Positions 53,983 to 61,030 of a DNA stretch of 64,000 bases are shown here, one piece after another (position 1 is the stretch's first letter; every line of letters starts with the position of its first letter). Source of the stretch: Streptomyces sp. NBC_00162 (GTDB lineage: Bacteria > Actinomycetota > Actinomycetes > Streptomycetales > Streptomycetaceae); contig NZ_CP102509.1 of NCBI RefSeq assembly GCF_024611995.1, forward strand, positions 1,302,001-1,366,000, in the 5' to 3' direction. The notes beneath the pieces are model-generated. The model saw only the letters and a list, made by a program, of their open reading frames with translations, was not told the origin of the DNA and made no database searches. The position numbers and the translations under genes are program-made.

Positions 53983-54218
53983 CAGACCTTCACCCCTCGG
54001 GCCCGGATCCGGGCCACGGCCGCCTCGACGCCGATCACGTCGACGGTCTTGATCGCCTTCGCGCTGAGGGTGAGGCGGACGTGCCGGCCTTCGCTCGGCA
54101 GCCAGTAGCGCTTGCGCTGGACGTTGGGGTCGAAGCGGCGCGATGTGCGCCGGTGCGAGTGGGAGATGGTGTTGCCGAAGCCCGGCTGGGCGCCGGTCAG
54201 CTGGCAGTGGGCGGACAC
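53982..54218 (-). CDS. rpmB: 50S ribosomal protein L28, zinc-independent form
   Basis: A 78-residue L28 protein starting at GTG 54218 ([14 protein letters not shown]), with [21 protein letters not shown] and [20 protein letters not shown]. Only one Cys is present, so the four-Cys zinc site of the C+ form is absent. It is first in the minus-strand operon, coupled to rpsN by a one-base overlap (TGATG). Upstream starts in the same frame (to 54254) would run through the Zur region and are unlikely. Confidence 0.93.
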   Translation of the reverse strand: MSAHCQLTGAQPGFGNTISHSHRRTSRRFDPNVQRKRYWLPSEGRHVRLTLSAKAIKTVDVIGVEAAVARIRARGVKV

Positions 54219-54263
54219 GGTGTTACCTGCCTCTCTCTGGAGCGGAAGAGTCATCGAAGGCTA

Positions 54264-54280
54264 TTGGAAATGATTTCCAT
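54264..54280. promoter_or_regulatory. Zur box between rpmB and rpmG
   Basis: TTGGAAATGATTTCCAT contains the near-perfect palindrome TGGAAATGATTTCCA, close to the Streptomyces Zur consensus TGAAAATGATTTTCA. It lies midway between the divergent ribosomal genes, so zinc-loaded Zur should repress both. Confidence 0.9.
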
Positions 54281-54291
54281 TCCCGTATAGT
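54264..54291 (+). promoter_or_regulatory. Promoter of rpmG overlapped by the Zur box
   Basis: TTGGAA (54264-54269) and TATAGT (54286-54291) are spaced 16 bases apart, close to the housekeeping consensus. The Zur box covers the -35 element, which explains direct repression. The -10 ends 6 bases before the rpmG start, so the message may be leaderless or nearly so. Confidence 0.6.
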
Positions 54292-54297
54292 AGCGGC

Positions 54298-54462
54298 ATG
54301 GCACGCAACGAAGTACGCCCGATCGTCAAGCTCCGCTCCACCGCGGGCACCGGCTACACCTACGTCACGCGCAAGAACCGGCGGAACGACCCGGACCGCA
54401 TGGTGCTGCGCAAGTTCGACCCGGTGGTCCGTCGGCACGTCGACTTCCGCGAAGAGCGCTGA
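54298..54462 (+). CDS. rpmG: 50S ribosomal protein L33, zinc-independent form
   Basis: A 54-residue L33 protein, [14 protein letters not shown] to HVDFREER, with no Cys residues, so no zinc is bound. It is short and easily missed. It lies directly downstream of the Zur-controlled promoter and is the first gene of the plus-strand operon that continues with the CobW-like gene 30 bases later. In Streptomyces coelicolor an L31 gene (rpmE2) usually lies in this block; none is seen here. Confidence 0.95.
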   Translation: MARNEVRPIVKLRSTAGTGYTYVTRKNRRNDPDRMVLRKFDPVVRRHVDFREER

Positions 54463-54492
54463 AACCACCCCACCCCGCAGAAGGACACCGCC

Positions 54493-55677
54493 ATGAAGCC
54501 CGGAATCCACCCCGCCCACGGCCGGGAGCACGGCGTGCGCCTGCCCGTCGTCATCGTCGGCGGGCTGCACTCCGACGCCCGCCGCACCACCGTGGAACGG
54601 CTGCTCGCCACCGTCCCCGGCAGCGTGGCCCTGCACCACGACCTCTCCACGGCGGCCGGGGGAACCGTCCGGCGCACCGTGCGCGACGCCTCCGGAACAC
54701 TCGGGTCCGGTGAGGCGCCGCTCGTCAACGACTGCGCCTGCTGCGCCTTGCGCGAGGACCTGGTCCCCGAACTGTGGCGGCTCGCCGACGGCGGGCTGAC
54801 CCGGCTCGCGGTCGTCGAGTTGTGGGACTCCGTCGAGCCCCGGGCGATGGCCGAGGTCGTCGAAGCGCACGGCGGCGAGCGCTTGGAACTCGCCAATGTG
54901 ATCACCGCCGTCGACCCGGCCCTCGTCCTGCCGTACCTGTCCAACGGGGACGACCTCGCGGAGGCGGGACTCGCGGCGGCGGCCTCCGACCGGCGGACGG
55001 TCGGCGACACCTGGGCCCGGCAGCTCGAGTACGCACCCGTGCTCGCCCTCCTGGACAGCCCCGAAGCGGACGAGGAGGACCGGGCCCTTCTGGAGCAGCT
55101 CCACCCGACCGCTCGCCGGGTGGAGACCGGTTCCCCTGATCTGGCGCGGCTCGCCTTCGCCGGATTCGACACCGAGGCCGCTGCCGCCGCGCAGCACCCG
55201 GCCTGTGCGCTGCTTCCGCAGGAGGCCGACGAAGCCGGGGTCGCCACCCTCGTCTGGCACCGCCACCGGCCGTTCCACCCGGAGCGGTTGTACGAGGCGC
55301 TGGAGGACCTGGCCTGCGCGGCCGCCCGCAGCCGCGGCCGGTTCTGGCTCGCCGACCGCCCAGACACCCTGCTCGCCTGGGAGGCCGCGGGCGGCGCGCT
55401 CTGTGTGGAGAACGGCGGCCCCTGGCTGGCCTCGCTCCCGGACGCCGCCTGGGAGATGGTGCCGCCGGTGCGCCGGGCGGCCGCCGCGCTGGGCTGGCAC
55501 CCCGAACACGGCGACTGCTGCCAGCACCTGGTGTTCACCTCGCCCGGCCTCGACCGCGACGGGCTGGAGCGGCTGCTCGACTCCTGCCTGCTGACCGACG
55601 CCGAGTTCACCGCCGGGCGCGAGGGGTGGAAACGCCTCCCCGCCGCCTTCGACGCCCTGCTCGACCCCGTCTCGTAA
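54493..55677 (+). CDS. CobW/COG0523-family zinc-metallochaperone-like protein with degenerate P-loop
   Basis: A 394-residue protein of the CobW/P47K group, which in Zur regulons is linked to zinc delivery. The metal motif is present: NDCACCALREDLV (CxCC, about 76-80). A C-terminal CobW-like domain (about 260-385) has WHRHRPFHPERLYEAL. The expected GTPase P-loop GxxGxGKT is replaced by VVIVGGLHSDARRTT, so nucleotide binding through a classic Walker A is doubtful. It may be a non-GTPase branch or have a noncanonical loop. The start ATG 54493 follows rpmG by 30 bases, and rpsR follows 33 bases later, so it is in a Zur-controlled operon. Confidence 0.88.
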   Translation: MKPGIHPAHGREHGVRLPVVIVGGLHSDARRTTVERLLATVPGSVALHHDLSTAAGGTVRRTVRDASGTLGSGEAPLVNDCACCALREDLVPELWRLADGGLTRLAVVELWDSVEPRAMAEVVEAHGGERLELANVITAVDPALVLPYLSNGDDLAEAGLAAAASDRRTVGDTWARQLEYAPVLALLDSPEADEEDRALLEQLHPTARRVETGSPDLARLAFAGFDTEAAAAAQHPACALLPQEADEAGVATLVWHRHRPFHPERLYEALEDLACAAARSRGRFWLADRPDTLLAWEAAGGALCVENGGPWLASLPDAAWEMVPPVRRAAAALGWHPEHGDCCQHLVFTSPGLDRDGLERLLDSCLLTDAEFTAGREGWKRLPAAFDALLDPVS

Positions 55678-55710
55678 GACCCGTACGACACCTCACTCCA
55701 AGGACTCCCC

Positions 55711-55947
55711 ATGGCCCGACGCATCACCCCGCGCAAGCACGTCTCCTCCCGCCCCAACCCGCTGGACGCGGCGAAGATCACCTACATCGACTACAAGGAC
55801 ACCGATCTGCTGCGGAAGTTCATCTCCGACCGTGGCAAGATCCGCAGCCGCCGCGTCACCCGCGTCACGGCTCAGCAGCAGCGACGGCTCGCCGCCGCGA
55901 TCAAGAACGCCCGCGAGATGGCCCTGCTCCCCTACGTCGGCAAGTAG
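55711..55947 (+). CDS. rpsR: 30S ribosomal protein S18, zinc-independent form
   Basis: A 78-residue S18 protein with [36 protein letters not shown] and [20 protein letters not shown]. No Cys is present, unlike zinc-binding S18 copies. It lies 33 bases after the CobW-like gene in the operon led by rpmG, so zinc limitation should induce it. A 158-base gap follows before the next gene, which suggests the next genes may have an additional promoter. Confidence 0.96.
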   Translation: MARRITPRKHVSSRPNPLDAAKITYIDYKDTDLLRKFISDRGKIRSRRVTRVTAQQQRRLAAAIKNAREMALLPYVGK

Positions 55948-56045
55948 GGCCCGGGCAGCACGACGACCGTCCCGATTCGGCCGTCGGGCGTCACGAAGCA
56001 GTCCCTCCCCCGCCGGTCCGGACCCAAAGAGGCCCGATCGGGTTA

Positions 56046-56059
56046 CGGTCGTATGACCG
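56046..56059. promoter_or_regulatory. Inverted repeat CGGTC-GTAT-GACCG upstream of the Y4yA-like gene
   Basis: Perfect 5-base arms with a 4-base spacer, 47 bases before the start at 56106, inside the 158-base gap after rpsR. It is a possible operator or part of an internal promoter. No ZurR-like site was seen in this gap. Confidence 0.35.
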
Positions 56060-56105
56060 TTTGCCGAAACCGGTACGTATTCCTCGTCGGGGAGGAACAG
56101 CTGGG

Positions 56106-57605
56106 ATGAGCAACGCACCTCTGTACCTGGAACCGCGGCTGGCACCGCGGCTGACGTCCTTGCTGGATGCGGCCTCCTTCCTGCATGCACTCGTGGACGG
56201 GCTCGGATCACCCCTGAACCTCGTACTTCCGCAGCAGTTCGCGGAGAACGTGGCGCGATTCCGCACCGTCCTGCGCCGGCACCACCTCGGCGGCCGGGTC
56301 TGCTTCGCGCACAAGGCCAGCCGCTCCAGCGCCCTGGTCCGGCACCTCAGCACGACCGACGCCGCCCTCGACGCCGCCTCGCTCGGCGAGTTGAGGCACG
56401 CGCTCGCCTCGGGATTCACCGGGGACCGGATCGTGGTGACCGGCCCCAAGGACCCCGAGGCGCTCTGGCTCGCCGCGCGCTGCGGGGCCGTCGTCAACGC
56501 GGACGGGGCGGCCGAGCTGGAGGACGCGGCCCGGATCGTCGGCGCGTTCGGCCTGCCCCGCCTGCGCGTGATCCTGCGGCTGTCCGAGTTCGAGACCTCC
56601 GGCACCAGAGTCCTGTCCCGCCGCAGCCGCTTCGGCACCGCGGTGAAGTCGCTGAACGACCTGCTCGACGTACTCGAACGCCACCAGGACGCGCTGGAGC
56701 CGATCGGGGTGGGCTACCACCTCGACACCACGAGCCTGGACGAGAAGGCGACGGCGCTCGAAGGGTGTCTGCGGGCGATGGAGGAGCTCCAGATACGGGG
56801 GTTCCGGCCGGGCGTCATCGACGTGGGCGGCGGCTTCGGCGTCAACTACCTGGCGCACGCCGCGCAGTGGGACCGCTACACCACCGAGCTCACGCACGCC
56901 GTGATGGGCCGGCGCCCGCCGCTCACCTGGGGCGGCCACGGCTACGGCCTGCGCGCCGAGAACGGCACCCTCAGGGGATCCCTGGGCCTCTATCCGGCCC
57001 ATCGCCCCGTCGCCGGCGCCGCCTACCTCGACGAGCTGCTGTCCCGTCCCGCGCCGGGCCTCGGCCGCCCGTTCGGCACGCTGCTGCTCGAGAGCATGTA
57101 CGACCTGTACGCCGAACCCGGCCGGGCCTTGGCGGACCAGTGCGGGCTCACGCTCGGGAGGGTGCAGGAGGTCCGGGCCGGCGGGGCCGGGGAGCACCTC
57201 GTACGACTCGCCCTGAACGCGGGCGATGTGGGCCTGGAGGACCACGGCGTCCTGATGGACCCCGTCCTCCTCTCCCGCAACGACCGCGACGACCGCGACG
57301 GCGCCCCTGGGCACGCCACCGGACCGGTGGGCGTGTACCTCATGGGCAACCTCTGCCTGGAGGCGGACCTGATCACCCGCCGGATGGTGTTCCTGCCCCG
57401 GCTGCCGCGACCGGGTGATCTTCTCGCCTTCGCCAACACCGCGGGCTACTGCATGGACTTCACCGCGACCCGGGCCCAGCAGCAGCCCGTGGCCCGCAAG
57501 GTCGCCGTCCGGGAGGAGAGCGCCAACGAGGGGAGCGGGAACTGGAGTTGGTGCCTCGACGAGCAGTACTGGCCGGTCACAGCCACGGGGGGACGGCGGA
57601 CATGA
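56106..57605 (+). CDS. Y4yA-like PLP-dependent decarboxylase (fold type III)
   Basis: A 499-residue fold type III (Orn/DAP/Arg decarboxylase-like) enzyme. PLP Lys is in RVCFAHKASRSSALVRHL (Lys 70). Gly-rich PLP phosphate loop is VIDVGGGFGVNYLAHA. The C-terminal Cys site reads MGNLCLEADLITRR, and the PLP-related EPGRALAD precedes. It most resembles Rhizobium Y4yA-type proteins and, more distantly, SbnH of staphyloferrin B. It should decarboxylate (or racemise) an amino acid. A GGGAGGAA site precedes ATG 56106. The stop overlaps the next gene by four bases (ATGA). Confidence 0.87.
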   Translation: MSNAPLYLEPRLAPRLTSLLDAASFLHALVDGLGSPLNLVLPQQFAENVARFRTVLRRHHLGGRVCFAHKASRSSALVRHLSTTDAALDAASLGELRHALASGFTGDRIVVTGPKDPEALWLAARCGAVVNADGAAELEDAARIVGAFGLPRLRVILRLSEFETSGTRVLSRRSRFGTAVKSLNDLLDVLERHQDALEPIGVGYHLDTTSLDEKATALEGCLRAMEELQIRGFRPGVIDVGGGFGVNYLAHAAQWDRYTTELTHAVMGRRPPLTWGGHGYGLRAENGTLRGSLGLYPAHRPVAGAAYLDELLSRPAPGLGRPFGTLLLESMYDLYAEPGRALADQCGLTLGRVQEVRAGGAGEHLVRLALNAGDVGLEDHGVLMDPVLLSRNDRDDRDGAPGHATGPVGVYLMGNLCLEADLITRRMVFLPRLPRPGDLLAFANTAGYCMDFTATRAQQQPVARKVAVREESANEGSGNWSWCLDEQYWPVTATGGRRT

Positions 57606-58924
57606 GGTACGACAGCATCACCGAGGCCATCGGCAACACGCCGCTGGTCCGCATCGACCCGGCGGTACACGGTCTGCTCCACATCGACCTGTACGCGAAG
57701 CTGGAGATGCTCAACCCCTTCGGCTCGCTGAAGGACCGGGCGGCCTGGCACATGGCCCGCTCCGCGCTGGCCGACGCGAAGGCCGGCGCGGCGACGGTCG
57801 TCGAGCTGTCCAGCGGGAACACCGCCAAGGCCCTGGCCCTCATCGCGGGTCTGCACGGGCTGCCGTTCAAGAGCGTCACCAACCGCATGCGCATACCGGA
57901 GATCAAGGACCTGCTCCTGCTGCTGGGCGCCGAGATCGAGGAACTGCCCGGGCAGAGCGAATGCCTCGACCCGACCGACACCGAGGACCCGCTGACGCGC
58001 TTCCACCAGCGGCTGAGCCGCCCGGACGGCGCCCTTCTCCACACCGACCAGTACTTCAACCCCCTGAACGCCGAGGCGCACGCGCAGGGCACCGGCCCGG
58101 AGATCATCGCCGATCTGGACGGCCGGGCTCCGGACTGGTTCGTGGCGTGCGTGGGCACGGCCGGTTCGTCCACCGGGGTCGCCCGCGCCCTGCGCGCCCA
58201 CGACCCGGACGTGCGGGTCGTCGGTCTGGTCGGGGAGAAGTCCGACTTCATCCCCGGCATCCGCACCATCGACGAGGTGCAGGAGGTCGGCCTCTTCGAC
58301 CCCGCCGCCTACGACACGATCGAGGCGGTGAGCTCGGACGAGGCCATCGACGGGATGCTGACACTGATGCGCCGCTGCGGGCTGCTCGCCGGCCCGACCG
58401 GCGGGGCCGCGTACCTGGGGGCCGTGCGCCATCTCCGGCCGCTGGACGCCCCGTCGGGCGGCGAGCGCAGGACGGCCGTGTTCATCGTCTGCGACCGGGC
58501 GGAGAGCTACCTCGGTTACGTGCGGCAGCGCCGTCCGGAGCTGCTCGGCAGGCCTCCGGCGAAGAACTCGGTGACCGCGCTGACCGAGGCCGAGGTGCGC
58601 TCGGCCACCGTCATCGAGGTCACCGAGGCACAGAAGTGGATGGAGGACCGGCGTCCGCTGGTGGTCGACCTGCGCGGCCCGTTCGCGTACGCCGCACTGC
58701 ACATCGACGGCGCGATCAACATCGTCGACGAGCTCTTCGACGAACTCGTCCGCGGCGGCCTGCCCTTCGGCACACGGCATCCGGTGCTGCTGACCTGCCC
58801 GGTCGGCGAGAAGTCCGCCCGGTACGCGGCCCTGCTGACGCGCATGGGCCACCCGGACGTACGCAGTCTCGCAGGCGGCATCGTGGCCTGGCGGGACGCC
58901 GGAGCGCCTCTGGTGCGTGACTGA
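57602..58924 (+). CDS. Cysteine-synthase-like PLP enzyme fused to a rhodanese domain
   Basis: A 440-residue two-domain protein. Residues about 1-335 are a fold type II beta-synthase: PLP Lys in MLNPFGSLKDRAAW (Lys 44), ELSSGNTAKALAL and the phosphate loop CVGTAGSSTGVARAL. Residues about 345-440 are a rhodanese: VVDLRGPFAYAALHIDGA, LLTCPVGEKSARY (active Cys about 398) and GGIVAWRDAG. Homologues such as Y4xP occur beside Y4yA in Rhizobium. The fusion suggests a persulfide transfer or sulfur insertion tied to PLP chemistry. It overlaps its neighbours by 4 and 8 bases. Confidence 0.9.
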   Translation: MRYDSITEAIGNTPLVRIDPAVHGLLHIDLYAKLEMLNPFGSLKDRAAWHMARSALADAKAGAATVVELSSGNTAKALALIAGLHGLPFKSVTNRMRIPEIKDLLLLLGAEIEELPGQSECLDPTDTEDPLTRFHQRLSRPDGALLHTDQYFNPLNAEAHAQGTGPEIIADLDGRAPDWFVACVGTAGSSTGVARALRAHDPDVRVVGLVGEKSDFIPGIRTIDEVQEVGLFDPAAYDTIEAVSSDEAIDGMLTLMRRCGLLAGPTGGAAYLGAVRHLRPLDAPSGGERRTAVFIVCDRAESYLGYVRQRRPELLGRPPAKNSVTALTEAEVRSATVIEVTEAQKWMEDRRPLVVDLRGPFAYAALHIDGAINIVDELFDELVRGGLPFGTRHPVLLTCPVGEKSARYAALLTRMGHPDVRSLAGGIVAWRDAGAPLVRD

Positions 58925-60128
58925 CGTGGCAGCGGACCCCGCCGGGGAGATCGAGGAGCTGGCCTCGTGGCAGCGCGGGCTGCGCGCCCAGTTCCCGATC
59001 ATCGTCGGACATCCCCACCTGACCTACCTGGACAGCGCGGCCACCGCACAGAAGCCGCGGGCCGTCCTGGACGCCGTGCACACCTACCTGACCACCTCGA
59101 ACGCCAACGCGGGCCGGGGCTCGTACCCCTGGGCGAACACCACGACGGCCTTGGTGGAGGGCGCACGCGACCGGGTCAGGGAGTTCCTCGGCGATCCGCG
59201 GCCGGACCGGTCCTCGGTGCACTTCACCACCGGGGCCACGGACGGGTTGCGCACCGTCGCACGGGAGTGGCTGCCCGAACTGCTGGCGAACGGCGACGAG
59301 ATCGTCGTCCCGTTCGCCGACCACGAGGCGAACCTGTCGCCGTGGCTGGAGGCGCGGGAGCTGCTGGCCCGCCAGGGGGTCCGGATCCGGGTGCGGGAAC
59401 TGCCCTGCCAGGCGGGCTCCGGGGACTACGATCCGGTGGCCCTCGCCGGGATGGTCGGGCCGCGCACCCGTTTCGTGGCCGCCACGCACGTGCACCACGT
59501 GTACGGGGCGGACATGAACGTGCACCGCGTCCGGCGGGTGGTCGGGCCCGGCGTCCCCATCTGTCTGGACGCCGCCCAGAGCATCGGCCACCTCCCGGTC
59601 TCCGTGGCCGAGCTCGACGTGGACTTCGTGGTCTTCTCCGGGCACAAGGCCCTCGCCCTGCCCGGAACCGGCGCGGTCTGGGCGCGGGGACGGCGGGGGC
59701 CCGCCTTCCGGCCCGGCGGCTGGAGCGGCACTCCGAACACGGTGGGCATCGCCTCCCTGGTGGCGGCCCTGGACTGGCTGGACGCCGCCGGGACCGACCG
59801 GATCGAGCGCTGGACCGTGGCCCTGACCTCCCTGCTGACGGACGGGCTCGAGCGACTGCCCGCGTACGAGGTCCTCGGCTGCCGCTCGAGTCTGGCCACC
59901 GCCTCCGAGGTGCAGCGGCGCCGGAGCATCGTCACCTTCCGGCATCGTGAGATCAGCGCGCAGGACCTCGGGTTCATCCTGTTCAGCCACGGCATCATGG
60001 TCCGCTCCGACGGCCACTGCCAGGCGGGCGGCGGCGACCGGGACTCCTCGGTACGGGTGAGTCTGCACGTGCACAACACACCTGAAGAGGTGGAAGGGTT
60101 GCTCACCACACTCGCCAATCTGCAATGA
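58917..60128 (+). CDS. Class V aminotransferase (SufS/cysteine-desulfurase-like)
   Basis: A 403-residue fold type I PLP enzyme. PLP Lys is in VVFSGHKALALPGTG (about 244). Other motifs are TYLDSAATAQKPRAVLDAV, HFTTGATDGLRTVAREWL, CLDAAQSIGHLPV and RPGGWSGTPNTVG. The pattern resembles SufS/CsdA, but the class II Cys loop near the C-terminus (expected RxGHHCA) reads RSDGHCQAGGG, so a Cys is present in a related position. It could supply a persulfide to the neighbouring rhodanese fusion. The start is GTG 58917, overlapping the previous stop by 8 bases; GTG 58926 is an alternative. Confidence 0.9.
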   Translation: MTDVAADPAGEIEELASWQRGLRAQFPIIVGHPHLTYLDSAATAQKPRAVLDAVHTYLTTSNANAGRGSYPWANTTTALVEGARDRVREFLGDPRPDRSSVHFTTGATDGLRTVAREWLPELLANGDEIVVPFADHEANLSPWLEARELLARQGVRIRVRELPCQAGSGDYDPVALAGMVGPRTRFVAATHVHHVYGADMNVHRVRRVVGPGVPICLDAAQSIGHLPVSVAELDVDFVVFSGHKALALPGTGAVWARGRRGPAFRPGGWSGTPNTVGIASLVAALDWLDAAGTDRIERWTVALTSLLTDGLERLPAYEVLGCRSSLATASEVQRRRSIVTFRHREISAQDLGFILFSHGIMVRSDGHCQAGGGDRDSSVRVSLHVHNTPEEVEGLLTTLANLQ

Positions 60129-60134
60129 TTTCCA
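60120..60134. promoter_or_regulatory. Zur-like site at the aminotransferase/methyltransferase junction
   Basis: CTGCAATGATTTCCA matches 12 of 15 positions of the confirmed-looking box upstream of rpmG (TGGAAATGATTTCCA), with a perfect right half. It overlaps the aminotransferase stop and the methyltransferase start. Such an AT-rich match is unusual in this GC-rich sequence. Confidence 0.45.
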
Positions 60135-60907
60135 TTATGGAGATGAGCACGATGACGGCCCTGACGGCAGCGCGCTGGGTGGAGCGCTGGGAGAGTCAGC
60201 AGCAGCGGTACGCCGTCGACCGCGAGGAGAGGTTCACGGTCATCGCCGACGTCGTGGAGCAGGTGACGGCCGGCCGGACCTCTCCCCTGGTCCTCGACCT
60301 GGGCAGCGGCCCGGGAGCCCTGGCCTCCCGGCTGGCCGCCCGCCTCCCGGACGCCGAGGTGCTGGCCGTCGACGCCGACCCCCTGCTCCTCGAACTGGGG
60401 AGCTCCCACTACGGACCGGCGCTGCGCTACGCCGAGGCCGTGATCGGGAAACCCGGCTGGCTGGACGCGCTCGCCCTGGACCGTCCGGTGGACGCGGTGG
60501 TCTCGGCGACCGCCCTGCACTACCTCGGGGAGTCCACACTGCGGCAGGTCTACCGGGAACTCGCCGAACGGCTGCGCCCCGGCGGGGTCCTCGTCAACGG
60601 CGACCACATCCGCCCCGCCGGCCCGGACGCGCCGCGCATCGCCGAACTGGCCCTCCACGTCGGAGAGCGCCACTCCGAGCGGTACCTGGACACGACCGAG
60701 GACTGGGAGTCGTGGTGGTCGGAGGCGGCCGCCGACCCCGAGCTGGCACCTCGGCTCGCGGGGTGCGGGCCGGACCGGCATCCGCACTGCGAGGGCAACG
60801 ACCTGACGCTTTCCGGCCACATCACCCTGCTGCGCGAGGCCGGATTCACTCAGATCGGCACGGTATGGCAGTTCGGCCACAGCCATGTGGTCGTCGCCGT
60901 CCGCTAA
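60125..60907 (+). CDS. SAM-dependent methyltransferase, class I
   Basis: A methyltransferase of about 251-260 residues. The SAM motif I is PLVLDLGSGPGALASRL, motif II region VLAVDADPLLLE, and motif IV VSATALHYLGE; LRPGGVLVNGDHI follows. ATG 60125 overlaps the aminotransferase stop, but ATG 60152 has a better-spaced GGAG and may be the true start. It is last in the four-gene set downstream of rpsR. A His-rich end (GHSHVVV) is of uncertain meaning. The acceptor is unknown; a product of the PLP enzymes is likely by context. Confidence 0.87.
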   Translation: MISIMEMSTMTALTAARWVERWESQQQRYAVDREERFTVIADVVEQVTAGRTSPLVLDLGSGPGALASRLAARLPDAEVLAVDADPLLLELGSSHYGPALRYAEAVIGKPGWLDALALDRPVDAVVSATALHYLGESTLRQVYRELAERLRPGGVLVNGDHIRPAGPDAPRIAELALHVGERHSERYLDTTEDWESWWSEAAADPELAPRLAGCGPDRHPHCEGNDLTLSGHITLLREAGFTQIGTVWQFGHSHVVVAVR

Positions 60908-61030
60908 GGCTGTCCGACGACCACCCTCGCCCCGGGGCTGAAGTACGCACATCGGCCTGCGGGGCGGGGGCGCTCCCCCGAACGGGAGGCAGCGGCTACC
61001 CCTTGACGAGGCGGTTGCCGCGTCGACCCG

